Assembly (NCBI RefSeq): GCF_000230995.2
Contig: NC_019973.1
Span: 4,044,001 to 4,108,000, forward strand
Source: Mesorhizobium australicum WSM2073
Lineage (GTDB): Bacteria > Pseudomonadota > Alphaproteobacteria > Rhizobiales > Rhizobiaceae
Reading direction: 5' to 3'
Length of the DNA stretch: 64,000 bases
This document shows, piece after piece, positions 46,009-56,252 of the stretch (positions within the stretch are counted from its first letter, which is position 1; every line of letters starts with the position of its first letter). The position numbers and the translations under genes were made by a program. The notes beneath the pieces were generated by a model. It ran no database searches. It had not been told where the DNA came from and saw only the letters and a program-made list of their open reading frames with translations.

Positions 46009-46536
46009 ATGAACGCCTTGAAACACGCTACCTTCGCCGCAGGGCTTGCCTTGGCGCCGCTCGACGCCGGCGGGGCCGAACCGATGGGCTGGCAGGCGCT
46101 TGCCGATGACCGCGCCATCATCCGCATCGCCGATGCCATCGACCGCGCCGTCGACGCGCAGGACTGGAAACGCGCGCGCAGCTATTTCGCGGATCGGGTC
46201 ACCGCCGACTTCAGCAGCCTGTCCGGGCAGCCCGCGGCCAACATCGCCTCCGACGATCTGATCGGCGCTTGGGCCGGCAATCTCAAAGGCAGCAAGACCA
46301 GCCTGCATCTGCGCACCAATCACCAGGTCGTCCTTGAAGCGGACACGGCGACCGTTCTGTCGAACGGCTACGCCTGGAACCGGATGGAGGGCAATGGCGA
46401 CCCGCTCTGGGAGGTCTGGGGCACGTATGAGCATCACCTCACGCGCTCCGCGGCTGGCTGGAAGGTCGATGGCTTCACCTTCCGCATGACGCATGAGCGC
46501 GGCAATCCCTGGGTCAAGGCGACACCTGGCCAATGA
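46009..46536 (+). CDS. SnoaL/NTF2-like protein with possible signal peptide
   Basis: 175 aa. The N-terminus (MNALKHATFAAGLALAPLDAGGA) looks like a weak signal peptide. The remainder, DDRAIIRIADAIDRAVDAQDWKRARSYFADRVTADFSSLSG and VVLEADTATVLSNGYAWNRM...EHHLTRSAAGWKVDGF, has the SnoaL/NTF2-like cone fold pattern. It may bind or modify a small molecule. GAGGAGAAGAGAC gives a strong ribosome site at 46009. It is 35 bases ahead of the aldo-keto reductase gene. Confidence 0.8.
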   Translation: MNALKHATFAAGLALAPLDAGGAEPMGWQALADDRAIIRIADAIDRAVDAQDWKRARSYFADRVTADFSSLSGQPAANIASDDLIGAWAGNLKGSKTSLHLRTNHQVVLEADTATVLSNGYAWNRMEGNGDPLWEVWGTYEHHLTRSAAGWKVDGFTFRMTHERGNPWVKATPGQ

Positions 46537-46571
46537 CGCCCGCATCAACCGGACCAAGATCGGAAAAGACA

Positions 46572-47681
46572 ATGACGATGAGCTACTACACACTCGGCAA
46601 CAGCGGGCTGCGCGTCAGCCGGCTGGCACTGGGCACGATGACTTTCGGGACGGAATGGGGCTGGGGCGCGGACCGGGATACGGCGCGCGCGATGTTCGAC
46701 GCCTATGTCGAGGCCGGGGGCAATTTCTTCGACACCGCCGACCTTTACACCGGCGGCACGGCCGAGACCTGGCTCGGTGAATTTGTGGCCGAGCGGGGCT
46801 TGCGCGACAAGGCGGTGATCGCCACCAAATTCACCATGAACTCGAACCCCGGCAATCCGAACGCCGGCGGCAATGGCCGCAAGAACATCATGCGTGCCGT
46901 CGACGCATCGCTGAAGCGGCTGGGTACCGACTATATCGATCTCTATCTCATGCATATCTGGGACAGGCTGACGCCGGCCGAAGAAGTGCTGCGTACGCTC
47001 GACGATCTGGTTCGGGCAGGCAAGATACGTCACATCGGCCTGTCCGACGTGCCGGCCTGGTATGCCGGGCGGGCGCAGGCGATCGCCGAACTGCGCGGCT
47101 ATGAGCCGATCTCGGCGTTGCAGCTTGAATACTCCCTGGCGGAGCGTGCCATCGAGCATGAATTCGTGCCGTTCGGGACACGCCATGGCGCCGGCATCAT
47201 GGTCTGGAGCCCGCTGGCAAGCGGACTGCTAAGTGGCAAATACCGCCCGGCGCAGGCGGGCAATGCCGGCCGGCTCGACGGCTTCCGCAACACCACCCAC
47301 CCAGGCTTCCAGAAATTCAGCGAGCACAACTGGGCTGTGGTGGCGGAGCTGGAGAAAGTCGCCGCCGAACTCGGCCGCGGCATGGCTCAGGTCGCGCTGA
47401 ACTGGGTGGCGACTCAGCCAGGAGTTGCCACCGTCATTCTCGGAGCAACGCGGCTTTCGCAGCTGCAGGATAATCTTGCGGCGCTCGATTTCTCCATACC
47501 GCCCGCGCTTCGCCAGCGCCTGGACAAGGTGAGCGGCACGCCGGCACCGTTCCCGCATTCTTATTTCGGTCCCGAGATCCAGGTCCGTGTCGCGGGCGGT
47601 GTCGTGACCGGCGACAAGCCGTCAGGCTACGCATTGCCGGTCGTGGTCGAAGGCGAGGCGGTTGCCATCAGCAGCAACTGA
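46572..47681 (+). CDS. Aldo/keto reductase
   Basis: 369 aa NADPH-dependent TIM-barrel oxidoreductase, near the YajO/YakC-like branch. Catalytic tetrad: Asp and Tyr in FFDTADLYTGGTAETWLG, Lys in VIATKFTMN, His in YLMHIWDRL. GIMVWSPLASGLLSGKY and VATVILGATRLSQLQDNL contact the cofactor. Two alternative ATGs (46572, 46578). Substrate unknown; likely regulated by the divergent LysR protein. A strong hairpin follows at 47706. Confidence 0.92.
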   Translation: MTMSYYTLGNSGLRVSRLALGTMTFGTEWGWGADRDTARAMFDAYVEAGGNFFDTADLYTGGTAETWLGEFVAERGLRDKAVIATKFTMNSNPGNPNAGGNGRKNIMRAVDASLKRLGTDYIDLYLMHIWDRLTPAEEVLRTLDDLVRAGKIRHIGLSDVPAWYAGRAQAIAELRGYEPISALQLEYSLAERAIEHEFVPFGTRHGAGIMVWSPLASGLLSGKYRPAQAGNAGRLDGFRNTTHPGFQKFSEHNWAVVAELEKVAAELGRGMAQVALNWVATQPGVATVILGATRLSQLQDNLAALDFSIPPALRQRLDKVSGTPAPFPHSYFGPEIQVRVAGGVVTGDKPSGYALPVVVEGEAVAISSN

Positions 47682-47705
47682 TCCAGAAAGCCTGGAATTT
47701 TGCAC

Positions 47706-47735
47706 AAGGGCGCGGCGTGACATCGCCGCGCCCTT
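47706..47735. terminator. Strong hairpin between the reductase gene and pyrH
   Basis: Perfect 12-bp stem AAGGGCGCGGCG / CGCCGCGCCCTT with a TGACAT loop, 24 bases after the aldo-keto reductase stop. The T tail is short (TTCGTGT), so it is either a modest terminator or a message 3' end protector. Confidence 0.5.
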
Positions 47736-47831
47736 CGTGTATCCGGTCAACCCGTCATGACAGCACCGCCGGGCGAAGCAGGGGGCGTTTTCGCCTTCAG
47801 AGCTTGCCACGCCGGAATTTCGAGGAACCAG

Positions 47832-48554
47832 ATGACGGTCAAGCCCCGCTACCGACGTGTTCTGCTGAAAGCTTCGGGCGAAGCGTTGATGGGCGAACAG
47901 CATTTCGGCATCGACGTCTCGGTCGTCGACCGCATCGCAGGCGACATTGCCGAGGCCCGTGCGCTGGGCATCGAGGTGGGTGTCGTTATCGGCGGCGGCA
48001 ATATCTTTCGCGGCGTGGCGGTCGCCTCCAAGGGAGGCGACCGCGTTACCGGCGATCACATGGGCATGCTTGCCACGGTCATCAATTCGCTGGCGTTGCG
48101 CACGTCGCTGAACAAGATCGGTGTCGATGCCGTCGTGCTGTCCGCAATTGCCATGCCCGAGCTTTGCGAGAGTTTTTCGCAGCGCCAGGCGACCGCCTAC
48201 ATGAACCAGGGCAAGGTGGTGATCTTCGCCGGCGGCACCGGCAATCCGTTCTTCACCACTGATTCGGCGGCGGCACTTCGCGCGGCCGAAATCGGCGCCG
48301 ACGCGCTGTTCAAGGGTACACAGGTTGACGGCGTCTATTCGGCCGACCCGAAAAAGGACCCGAATGCGACACGTTTCGAGCGCATCAGCCACGCCGAAGT
48401 CATAAATCGCGGCCTTTCCATCATGGATACCGCTGCGATTGCACTTGCGCGCGAAAACAACATTCCGATAATCGTCTATTCGATCCACGAAAAGGGTGGT
48501 TTCGGCGATATTCTAAGGGGCGGCGGCCGCTGCACGGTCGTCGCGGACGAATGA
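47832..48554 (+). CDS. pyrH: Uridylate kinase
   Basis: 240 aa hexameric bacterial UMP kinase. RRVLLKASGEALMG is the phosphate-binding start; GVVIGGGNIFRG, MGMLATVINSLAL, VIFAGGTGNPFFTTDSAAALRA and DGVYSADPKKDPNATRF follow. The ATG at 47832 comes after CGAGGAACCAG; the frame extends upstream into non-conserved sequence. It is followed by frr after 108 bases. Confidence 0.97.
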   Translation: MTVKPRYRRVLLKASGEALMGEQHFGIDVSVVDRIAGDIAEARALGIEVGVVIGGGNIFRGVAVASKGGDRVTGDHMGMLATVINSLALRTSLNKIGVDAVVLSAIAMPELCESFSQRQATAYMNQGKVVIFAGGTGNPFFTTDSAAALRAAEIGADALFKGTQVDGVYSADPKKDPNATRFERISHAEVINRGLSIMDTAAIALARENNIPIIVYSIHEKGGFGDILRGGGRCTVVADE

Positions 48555-48662
48555 TCGGGGCCGATCCCTGGAAGGGGAAACCGGCTTTCGAACATCAGGC
48601 TCGAACACGGGGCCCTTGCCCCGAAGCAGTGAACCCGCGGCAGACGGGTCGAGGAGACTAAG

Positions 48663-49217
48663 ATGAGTGGTGAGTACGACGATCTGAAGCGGCGCATGGA
48701 TGGGGCCATCGCCGCGTTCAAGCATGACCTGGCTTCGCTGCGGACCGGTCGCGCCTCCAGCAATCTGCTCGATGCGATCCAGGTGCAGGCCTATGGCACC
48801 ACCATGCCGATCAACCAGGTGGCCAACGTTTCGGTGCCGGAGCCGCGCATGATCTCGGTCTCGGTCTGGGACAAATCGATGGTCGGCGCGGTCGACCGCG
48901 CGATCCGGGAATCCAATCTGGGCTTCAACCCGATCGTCGACGGCACCAATCTGAGGATTCCGCTGCCGGAGCTCAACGAACAGCGCCGCAAGGAACTGGT
49001 CAAGATCTCGCACGGCTACGCAGAGAACGCCCGTGTCGCCGCGCGCCATGTGCGCCGCGACGGCATGGATTTCCTGAAGAAGGCGGAGAAGGACGGCGAC
49101 ATCAGCGAGGACGATCAGCGCAAGCGTTCCGACCAGGTCCAGAAACTTACCGACGAAACCATCAGCACCATCGATCATCTGCTTTCCGACAAGGAAGCTG
49201 AAATCATGCAGGTTTAG
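48663..49217 (+). CDS. frr: Ribosome recycling factor
   Basis: 184 aa, the standard length. Landmarks: [44 protein letters not shown]-like [46 protein letters not shown] and the C-terminal [24 protein letters not shown]. It splits post-termination ribosomes together with EF-G. GAGGAGACTAAG precedes the ATG. Confidence 0.98.
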   Translation: MSGEYDDLKRRMDGAIAAFKHDLASLRTGRASSNLLDAIQVQAYGTTMPINQVANVSVPEPRMISVSVWDKSMVGAVDRAIRESNLGFNPIVDGTNLRIPLPELNEQRRKELVKISHGYAENARVAARHVRRDGMDFLKKAEKDGDISEDDQRKRSDQVQKLTDETISTIDHLLSDKEAEIMQV

Positions 49218-49249
49218 GGTTGGCCCTTGGCTGACCCGAAAGCGAGATC

Positions 49250-49984
49250 ATGACAACGCCCGCGCATGTCGCGATCATCATGGATGGAAATGGACGCTGG
49301 GCCAAGGCGCGCGGTATGCCGAGGCTCGCCGGTCATCGCGCCGGCGTCGAGGCCCTGCGCAAGGCGGTGCGCGCCGCCCCGGATCTCGGCATCTCCTTCC
49401 TGACCGTCTACGCTTTCTCGTCGGAGAACTGGTCGCGGCCGAAGTCCGAGGTCAGCGACCTTATGGGTCTGTTGAAGCTGTTCATCCGTCGCGACCTTGC
49501 CGAGCTGCACCAGAGCGGCGTACGGGTCAGGATCATCGGCGACCGCACAGGGCTGCAGGCGGACATCAGGGGGCTGCTCGACGAGGCCGAATCGCTGACG
49601 ATCCACAACACTTCGCTGACGCTGGTGATCGCCTTCAATTACGGCGGACGCGACGAGATCGTCCGCACGGCGCGCAAGCTTGCCGCGGCCGTGGCGCGCG
49701 GCGAAATGGACAGCGAGGCTATATCAGCCGAAAGCTTTGCCGGCTCTCTCGACACGCAAGGCATTCCCGATCCGGAGCTGGTCATCCGCACCAGCGGCGA
49801 ACTGCGCCTGTCCAACTTCCTGTTGTGGCAGGCCGCCTACAGCGAACTCGTCTTCCTGCCGTGCTACTGGCCGGACTTCAACCGCGAGCATTTCGCCGAG
49901 GCCTTGCGCGAATATGCCGGCCGCGAGCGCCGCTTCGGCGGACTGGGCCCGCAGGACGTTGCTTCGCGGCCGGCCGCGGGATGA
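49250..49984 (+). CDS. uppS: Undecaprenyl diphosphate synthase
   Basis: 244 aa cis-prenyltransferase that makes the C55 lipid carrier of cell-wall and O-antigen synthesis. [21 protein letters not shown] contains catalytic Asp12; [11 protein letters not shown] and [25 protein letters not shown] are the other family blocks. Its stop overlaps the cdsA start (ATGA, 49981-49984). Head of the envelope cluster. Confidence 0.97.
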   Translation: MTTPAHVAIIMDGNGRWAKARGMPRLAGHRAGVEALRKAVRAAPDLGISFLTVYAFSSENWSRPKSEVSDLMGLLKLFIRRDLAELHQSGVRVRIIGDRTGLQADIRGLLDEAESLTIHNTSLTLVIAFNYGGRDEIVRTARKLAAAVARGEMDSEAISAESFAGSLDTQGIPDPELVIRTSGELRLSNFLLWQAAYSELVFLPCYWPDFNREHFAEALREYAGRERRFGGLGPQDVASRPAAG

Positions 49985-50796
49985 GCAACCTTCAGCTGCG
50001 CGTCATGTCGGCTGTCGTGCTGGCCATTGTGGCCCTCGGCCTGACCTGGCTCGGCGGCCTGCCGTTCCGGCTGCTGTGCGCCGTCATGGCGGCAATGATC
50101 TTTTACGAGTGGACACGCATGTCGCGGCCCGCCGCGGCCGACGGGCTTGGTTTTCTCCCGGAAGCGCTGATGGTCATTTTCGTCGGCGCCCTGGTTGCCG
50201 GCCTGCCCGCACGGTGGCTGCTGCCGCTCGTCGTGATTCTGGTTGCGACAGCGGCGATCACCGCTGGAGTTCGCAAGATCGGCCAGTGGGACGCCGGCGG
50301 CCTTGCCTATGCCTGCATGTCGGGCCTGTCGCTTGCCCTGCTGCGCGACGGCGACCATTCGGGCCTCGTCGCGATCCTTTTCCTGTTCGCGGTCGTCTGG
50401 GCAACCGACATTTTTGCCTATTTCGTCGGGCGTGCCGTCGGCGGGCCCAAACTGGCGCCTTCGATCTCGCCCGGCAAGACCCGCAGCGGCGCCCTCGGCG
50501 GGGCGGTCGGTGGTGTCGTGGCAGGGCTTCTGCTTGCCGCCTTCGCCGGCGCCGGCAACCTGGCGTTGCTGGGTATTGTGGCGCTGGTGCTGTCGATCGT
50601 CGCCCAGGCCGGCGACCTCTTCGAATCCTGGGTCAAGCGGCGGCACGGCCGCAAGGATTCTGGCGTGCTCATCCCTGGGCATGGCGGCGTCATGGACCGT
50701 GTCGACGGGCTTGTCGCGGCCGCTCTTGCCCTATACGTCATCGGCTGGATCGCGGCGGGCGCCGAGCATCCGGCACAGGGGCTGTTTCCCATTTGA
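49981..50796 (+). CDS. cdsA: Phosphatidate cytidylyltransferase
   Basis: 271 aa membrane enzyme making CDP-diacylglycerol. At least seven hydrophobic segments, and the C-terminal signature [29 protein letters not shown], in which the two aspartates bind metal. ATG 49981 shares four bases with uppS. A non-conserved frame in the same register extends upstream over uppS and is not part of the gene. The 94 bases after it hold no gene; dxr, often found here in other bacteria, is absent. Confidence 0.96.
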   Translation: MSNLQLRVMSAVVLAIVALGLTWLGGLPFRLLCAVMAAMIFYEWTRMSRPAAADGLGFLPEALMVIFVGALVAGLPARWLLPLVVILVATAAITAGVRKIGQWDAGGLAYACMSGLSLALLRDGDHSGLVAILFLFAVVWATDIFAYFVGRAVGGPKLAPSISPGKTRSGALGGAVGGVVAGLLLAAFAGAGNLALLGIVALVLSIVAQAGDLFESWVKRRHGRKDSGVLIPGHGGVMDRVDGLVAAALALYVIGWIAAGAEHPAQGLFPI

Positions 50797-50890
50797 ACGG
50801 TGTCATTCCACGATCTGGCGCGGGCGCCTTGGATTCGCCTGTATTGATGTCACAGTCACGCAGCGACGCGGAAGAACTTGAGGGCCTGAA

Positions 50891-52033
50891 TTGAACGAGA
50901 TTCTTCACGCGATTTTCAGCACGGAAGGCCTCTTTCTCGGCACGCTCGTGCCGTTTCTCTTCGTTCTGACCGTCGTGGTGTTCGTTCACGAGATGGGCCA
51001 CTATCTCGTCGGCCGCTGGTGCGGCATCGGGGTCAGGGCCTTCTCAATCGGCTTCGGTCCGGAGCTCATCGGCTTCAACGACAGGCATGGTACGCGCTGG
51101 AAGCTTTGCGCCATACCGCTTGGCGGCTATGTCAAGTTTGTCGGCGACATGAACGCCACCTCCAGCCAGCCGACATCGGAAGAACTCGAAACGCTGACCG
51201 ACGAGGAACGCAAGGTTGCCTTCCACACCCAGGCGATCTGGAAGCGCGCGGCAACGGTGGTGGCCGGGCCGCTGTTCAACTTCCTGCTGACGATCGTCGT
51301 CTTTTCCGTGCTGTTTGCCGCCTATGGGCGTTATGTCGCGGAGCCCATGGTGGCGGAGGTTACAACAGACAGTCCCGCGGCCAAGGCCGGCATCTTGCCA
51401 GGCGACCGATTCGTCAGCGTTGACGGCAGCAAGGTCGAAACCTTCGGCGACGTGCAGCGGCTGGTCTCGGGCCGCGCCGGCGACACCATCACCTTCGTCA
51501 TGCTGCGCGGCGGCAAGGAGGTCACGGTGACCGCGTCGCCGCAGCTGATGGAGCAGGAGGACGCGCTCGGCAACAAGGTCAAGGTCGCCGTGATCGGCGT
51601 CGTCAACAACAAGGAACTCGGCCAGCCCCGCCTCATCACCTACACCCCGGTCGGAGCCGTTGCGGCGGCCGTTGAGGAAACCGGCCACGTCATCGAGCGC
51701 ACCGGACAGTTCCTGCAGCGCTTCGCCGTCGGGCGCGAAGACAAGTGCCAGTTGGGTGGCCCGGTCAAGATCGCCGACATGGCCGGCAAGGCGGCCAAAC
51801 TCGGTTTTGAATGGCTGGTGCAGCTCGTCGCGCTGCTGTCCGTTGGGATAGGCATTCTAAACCTTTTGCCGATTCCCCCCCTCGACGGCGGCCATCTGTT
51901 GTTCTACGGGGTGGAGGCCGTCATCCGCCGGCCGGTGTCGGAACGGATGATGGAAATGGCCTATCGGGCCGGTCTGCTTCTGGTGCTGTGCTTCATGGGG
52001 TTCGTGTTCTGGAACGATCTCTTTGGGTGCTGA
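50891..52033 (+). CDS. rseP: RIP metalloprotease RseP
   Basis: 380 aa site-2-type intramembrane protease. HEMGH zinc motif at residues 33-37 in the first helix, a PDZ domain (about 130-210; AKAGILPGDRFVSVDGSKVETFGDVQ), and the second catalytic motif NLLPIPPLDGGHLLFYGVEA. Four helices in total. Start is a TTG at 50891 after GAGGGCCTGAA, unusual for this gene but with no better choice. One PDZ is clear; E. coli has two. Confidence 0.96.
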   Translation: MNEILHAIFSTEGLFLGTLVPFLFVLTVVVFVHEMGHYLVGRWCGIGVRAFSIGFGPELIGFNDRHGTRWKLCAIPLGGYVKFVGDMNATSSQPTSEELETLTDEERKVAFHTQAIWKRAATVVAGPLFNFLLTIVVFSVLFAAYGRYVAEPMVAEVTTDSPAAKAGILPGDRFVSVDGSKVETFGDVQRLVSGRAGDTITFVMLRGGKEVTVTASPQLMEQEDALGNKVKVAVIGVVNNKELGQPRLITYTPVGAVAAAVEETGHVIERTGQFLQRFAVGREDKCQLGGPVKIADMAGKAAKLGFEWLVQLVALLSVGIGILNLLPIPPLDGGHLLFYGVEAVIRRPVSERMMEMAYRAGLLLVLCFMGFVFWNDLFGC

Positions 52034-52154
52034 AATCATGAAGGAATTTGGCCTGAGCATGGCGGATGTTGAGACGCCGTTTACCATGCACGGGGATATG
52101 AGTGACGCGAAAGCCACGCACCAGGGTTAAGTAAATACAAATTAACCAGAAGCC

Positions 52155-52182
52155 TTGCGTGTAGGGAAAATCCGGTTAATAC
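52155..52182 (+). promoter_or_regulatory. Candidate promoter of bamA
   Basis: TTGCGT, 16-base spacer, TAATAC in the 217-base gap between rseP and bamA. It would give a leader of about 60 bases. The gap is AT-richer than its surroundings. A perfect sigma-E-type box was not seen. Confidence 0.35.
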
Positions 52183-52250
52183 GGTAGGGGAAATGACCGC
52201 ACGTCCGGTTTTCTCGCCGTGGGGACTACGAGAAAAGGTTATTAAGCCCG

Positions 52251-54650
52251 ATGAAGGCAGCATCCAAGTTTCTAAACGCCGCGTCAGCGGCGGCACTGTC
52301 CGCCGCTCTGGTCGTACCAGGTGCGCTCGCAGTGCAGTTCGTTGCCACATCGGCGGCCGAAGCCGCGGTCGTAAGCCGGGTGGAGGTGAGCGGCAACCAG
52401 CGTGTCGACGCCGATACCATCCGCAACTACATCACCATCAAGCCCGGCAAGGCCTTCTCCAGCTCCGATGTCGATAGCGCGGTCAAGGCGCTGTTCGGCA
52501 CCGGCCTGTTCTCGGATGTCCAGATCAACCAGGTCGGCTCGACCCTGGTGGTCAAGGTTTCGGAATACAAGGTCGTCAACCAGGTGCTGTTCCAGGGCAA
52601 CAAGAAGCTCAAGGACAACGCGCTTCAGGCAGCGGTTCAGCTCAAGCCGCGCGGCACGTTCTCTCAGGCTACGCTGGATTCGGATGTCGAGGCGGTCAAG
52701 GCCGCCTACAGGCGCATCGGCCGTGACGATGCCGGCGTGACCGCGCAGATCATGGAGCTTGGCGACAACCGCGTGAACGTGGTCTTCCACATCACCGAAG
52801 GCGATCGCACGCAGATCGCGGCAATCAATTTCGTCGGCAACAGCGCCTATTCCAGCCGCCGCCTGTCTGATGTGATCAACACCAAGCGCTCGTCCTGGGT
52901 CTCGTTCATCCTGCGCGACGACGTCTACGACGAAGACAAGCTGCGCGCCGACCAGGAGCTGCTGCGCCGCTTCTATTACAATCACGGTTATGCCGACTTC
53001 CAGGTCGTGTCCGCCGTCGGCGAGCTCGACAATGCGACCAACAAATACACGGTCACCATCACCGTCCAGGAAGGCGAGCGCTACAATTTTGGCGACATCA
53101 GCGTCGAAAGCACGATCCCGGAAGTCGACTCCAAGTCGCTGGAATCGGTGGTCGAAACCCGCAAGGGCGATGTCTACAATGCCAAGAACGTCGAAGACTC
53201 CATCATTGCGCTGACGGAGAAGGTGGCTGGTTCCGGCTATGCTTTCGCCCAGGTGACACCGCGCGGCGACCGCAACTTCGAGAACCACACGATCTCGGTG
53301 GTCTACACCGTCGACCAGGGCACCAAGGCCTATGTCGAGCGCATCGAGATCCGCGGCAACGACCGCACGCGTGACTATGTCATCCGTCGCGAATTCGATG
53401 TCAGCGAAGGCGATGCGTTCAACCAGGTGCTCATCCAGCGCGCGAAGAAGCGCCTGGAAGACCTGAATTATTTTGACAAAGTCGACATTTCGACCGTGCC
53501 TGGCTCGGCCCCTGACCAAGTCGTGCTGGTGGTCGACGTGGTCGAGAAGTCGACGGGTGAATTCTCGGTTGGCGCCGGCTATTCGACCGGCGGCGATTCA
53601 GCTGGACCGTCCGTCGAAGGATCGATCACCGAGCGCAACTTCCTCGGTCGCGGCCAGTTCATCAAAGTGTCGGCGGGTGGCGGCAAGAATTCGCGCGACT
53701 ACAGCTTGTCCTTCACCGAGCCCTATTTCCTCGGGCGGCGCATCGCAGCCGGCTTCGACATTTTCAAGTCGACGCGGGAATACAATAACAATTACGACAG
53801 CGACACCACCGGCGCGACGATCCGCTTCGGGTTGCCGATCACCAACAGCATCACGACCCAGTTGGCGTACAACATCTCGCAAGAGAAATATAAAGTCGAC
53901 GATAGTTGCGGTCCAACCACCATTGGAAATCCGGACGGCACCTGCACGATTTCACCGGCTATCCTGGATGGCATTGCTCAGAGTCCTTGGATCAAGTCGT
54001 CGATCAGCCTAGGGCTGGTTTACAACACGATCGACGACATGAAGAACCCGCATGAAGGCATCTATGCCAACACGACGGTCGAAATGGCCGGCTTGGGCGG
54101 TGACGCGAAGTTCGTAAAGATCACCGGTCGCGGTAGTATCTACCAGACGCTATCCGAGCAGCTTGATCTGGTCGGGCTGATTTCAGGCGGTGCAGGACAT
54201 GTCGAGGCCTATGGCGGCGACGGTAATCTGCGTATCTTCGATCAGTTCCAAAGCACCGACCGCATGATCCGTGGCTTCGCGTATAATGGCATTGGTCCCG
54301 TGGACCCGACCACGGGTGATCATCTGGGGGGTGTGACTTATTTCAACGCCTCGGCCGAAGCGCAGTTCCCGTTGCCGGTTATTCCCGAGAGCTTCGGTCT
54401 GCGCGGTGCGGTGTTTGCGGACGCCGCAACGCTCTATGGCAGTAAGATCAATCAGCATCTAAACGATGGTAATCCCGGTAACGATATTCATATCGCTGGT
54501 ACCGGCCTCGAATTGCGTGCGTCTGTCGGCGTTGGCCTGATGTGGGCTTCACCGTTCGGGCCGATCCGAATCGACTATGCGATCCCGGTCAAGAAGCAAG
54601 CGAGCGACGACGTGCAGGAATTCAACTTCGGCATATCGACCCGCTTCTGA
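52251..54650 (+). CDS. bamA: Outer membrane protein assembly factor BamA
   Basis: 799 aa. Signal peptide of about 43 residues (ends near TSAAEA), five POTRA domains (about 45-440; each ends in an IxVxV strand, e.g. VEVSGNQRVDADTIRNYI and IEIRGNDRTRDYVIRREF), then a 16-strand barrel ending in the aromatic C-terminus NFGISTRF. Loop 6 region around IRGFAYNGIGPVD carries the conserved (V/I)RG(F/Y) motif. Folds and inserts outer-membrane proteins. Next to rseP and lpxD as in most Proteobacteria. Confidence 0.97.
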   Translation: MKAASKFLNAASAAALSAALVVPGALAVQFVATSAAEAAVVSRVEVSGNQRVDADTIRNYITIKPGKAFSSSDVDSAVKALFGTGLFSDVQINQVGSTLVVKVSEYKVVNQVLFQGNKKLKDNALQAAVQLKPRGTFSQATLDSDVEAVKAAYRRIGRDDAGVTAQIMELGDNRVNVVFHITEGDRTQIAAINFVGNSAYSSRRLSDVINTKRSSWVSFILRDDVYDEDKLRADQELLRRFYYNHGYADFQVVSAVGELDNATNKYTVTITVQEGERYNFGDISVESTIPEVDSKSLESVVETRKGDVYNAKNVEDSIIALTEKVAGSGYAFAQVTPRGDRNFENHTISVVYTVDQGTKAYVERIEIRGNDRTRDYVIRREFDVSEGDAFNQVLIQRAKKRLEDLNYFDKVDISTVPGSAPDQVVLVVDVVEKSTGEFSVGAGYSTGGDSAGPSVEGSITERNFLGRGQFIKVSAGGGKNSRDYSLSFTEPYFLGRRIAAGFDIFKSTREYNNNYDSDTTGATIRFGLPITNSITTQLAYNISQEKYKVDDSCGPTTIGNPDGTCTISPAILDGIAQSPWIKSSISLGLVYNTIDDMKNPHEGIYANTTVEMAGLGGDAKFVKITGRGSIYQTLSEQLDLVGLISGGAGHVEAYGGDGNLRIFDQFQSTDRMIRGFAYNGIGPVDPTTGDHLGGVTYFNASAEAQFPLPVIPESFGLRGAVFADAATLYGSKINQHLNDGNPGNDIHIAGTGLELRASVGVGLMWASPFGPIRIDYAIPVKKQASDDVQEFNFGISTRF

Positions 54651-54666
54651 TCGGCGGCCAACGATG

Positions 54667-54689
54667 CTCCCGGGTTTTGGATCCGGGAG
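54667..54689. other. Hairpin between bamA and lpxD
   Basis: CTCCCGG - 9 bases - CCGGGAG, a perfect 7-bp stem in the 73-base gap. No T run follows. It may stabilise the bamA message or weaken readthrough. Confidence 0.35.
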
Positions 54690-54723
54690 AAATGTTCCGA
54701 CCTAGCTGGATATAGCTTCTGGA

Positions 54724-55779
54724 ATGACCGATCCGGTGTTCTTCGCGCCATCACGCCGGTATACGGCGGCCGAAGTCGCGAATCTGACCGGCTCGGTGCT
54801 TGTCGATTCCGGCCAATCCGACGTTTTGATCGAAGCGCTGGCGCCGGCCAATGAAGGCGGCGCCAATGCGCTTGTCTTCGTCGACGGCAGGCGTAATTCC
54901 GCGCTGATGCCGTCGCTGCGCGCGGCAGCGGTCCTGTGCACGGCCGAATTCGCAAACAAGGCGCCTTCCAGCGTCGCTGTCTTGACTCATCCACGGCCGC
55001 AGCAGGCTTTCGCGCTGGTTGGGCGCCTGCTGTTCCCGACAGCCGCCACGCCGGGGCCAATGACCAGTGAAACCGGTGTTTCGCCGCATGCCCATGTCGA
55101 TCCGACGGCGCATGTCGAAGCCGGGGCTATCATCGAGGCCGGCGCGGTCATCGGGCCTGGTGTCTCGATCGGCAGCGGCACAGTCATTGCGCCCAACGCC
55201 GTCATCGGACAGTCCTGCCAGATTGGCCGTGACGGTTATGTCGGGCCGGGCGCCAGTATCCAGTACGCTCTGATCGGCAATCGGGTCATCATCCATGGTG
55301 GCGCCAGGATCGGCCAGGACGGCTTTGGCTTTGTCGGCGGCGCCAAGGGGCCGGAACGTGTTCCACAGATCGGACGCGTCGTCATCCAGGATGATGTCGA
55401 GATCGGCTCCAATTCCACCGTCGATCGTGGCGCCATGTCCGATACGATCATCGGGCAAGGCACCAAGATCGACAATCTCGTTCAGATCGCCCATAACGTC
55501 CGCATCGGCCGCAATTGTATAGTGGCCGGGCTATCGGGTATTTCCGGTTCCGTGGTGGTGGGTGACAATGTCACCATGGGCGGCGGTGTCGGGCTTGCGG
55601 ATCATCTGACGATTGGTACAGGTGCCAAGCTTGCAGCCAGAAGTGGATTTATGAGCAATGTTCCCGCCGGCGAGATCTGGGGTGGCTATCCGGCGCAGCC
55701 GATGGCGGAAGCCATGCGAGAGATAGCCATGTTGCGCACGATGGCCAGGGCACGCAAGCAGGGCAAGGACAATGGCTGA
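54724..55779 (+). CDS. lpxD: UDP-3-O-acylglucosamine N-acyltransferase
   Basis: 351 aa. N-terminal uridine-binding domain ([19 protein letters not shown]) then a left-handed beta-helix of hexapeptide repeats (about 110-310; [26 protein letters not shown]). The catalytic His lies in [12 protein letters not shown]. Third step of lipid A synthesis, adding a hydroxyacyl chain to the amino group. Overlaps fabZ by 8 bases. Confidence 0.97.
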   Translation: MTDPVFFAPSRRYTAAEVANLTGSVLVDSGQSDVLIEALAPANEGGANALVFVDGRRNSALMPSLRAAAVLCTAEFANKAPSSVAVLTHPRPQQAFALVGRLLFPTAATPGPMTSETGVSPHAHVDPTAHVEAGAIIEAGAVIGPGVSIGSGTVIAPNAVIGQSCQIGRDGYVGPGASIQYALIGNRVIIHGGARIGQDGFGFVGGAKGPERVPQIGRVVIQDDVEIGSNSTVDRGAMSDTIIGQGTKIDNLVQIAHNVRIGRNCIVAGLSGISGSVVVGDNVTMGGGVGLADHLTIGTGAKLAARSGFMSNVPAGEIWGGYPAQPMAEAMREIAMLRTMARARKQGKDNG

Positions 55780-56239
55780 CATGGTGGCGGCGACAACGCT
55801 GGAAGCGGTCGACATATTGGGGCTGATGAAGCTCCTGCCGCACCGCTATCCCTTCCTGATGATCGACCGCATCGTGGATATCGACGGCGACGACTCCGCC
55901 ATCGGCATCAAGAACGTGACCATAAACGAGCCGCATTTTCAGGGGCATTTCCCGGAGCAGCCGGTGATGCCTGGCGTGCTGATAGTCGAGGCCATGGCCC
56001 AGACGGCCGGAGCCATCTGCATCCGCAGCCTCGGGGCGTCGAAGCCATCGCTGGTCTATTTTCTGACCATCGACAACGCCAAATTCCGCAAACCGGTCGT
56101 CCCCGGCGACCAGTTGAAGATCCATGTCAAGAAAATCAAGAAGCGCGGCAACCTGCTCAAATTCGCCTGTGAAGCCCTGGTCGAAGGTACCAAGGCGGCC
56201 GAGGCCGAGATTTCAGCCATGATGGTCACCGGCGACTGA
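55772..56239 (+). CDS. fabZ: 3-hydroxyacyl-ACP dehydratase
   Basis: 155 aa hot-dog-fold enzyme. [14 protein letters not shown] and [28 protein letters not shown] with catalytic H59 and E73. It draws hydroxyacyl-ACP towards phospholipids and so competes with LpxA for the same substrate, which explains its place between lpxD and lpxA. Confidence 0.97.
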   Translation: MADMVAATTLEAVDILGLMKLLPHRYPFLMIDRIVDIDGDDSAIGIKNVTINEPHFQGHFPEQPVMPGVLIVEAMAQTAGAICIRSLGASKPSLVYFLTIDNAKFRKPVVPGDQLKIHVKKIKKRGNLLKFACEALVEGTKAAEAEISAMMVTGD

Positions 56240-56252
56240 CGATCGAGTGCCT

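Noticed and set aside
45892..46593. 5' extension of the LysR frame to a 548-aa protein
   Set aside because: The additional part is antisense to the SnoaL-like gene and contains the divergent promoter; LysR proteins begin at the helix-turn-helix.
50797..50890. Missing or broken dxr between cdsA and rseP
   Set aside because: The gap is only 94 bases without any dxr remnant; the gene is simply located elsewhere.
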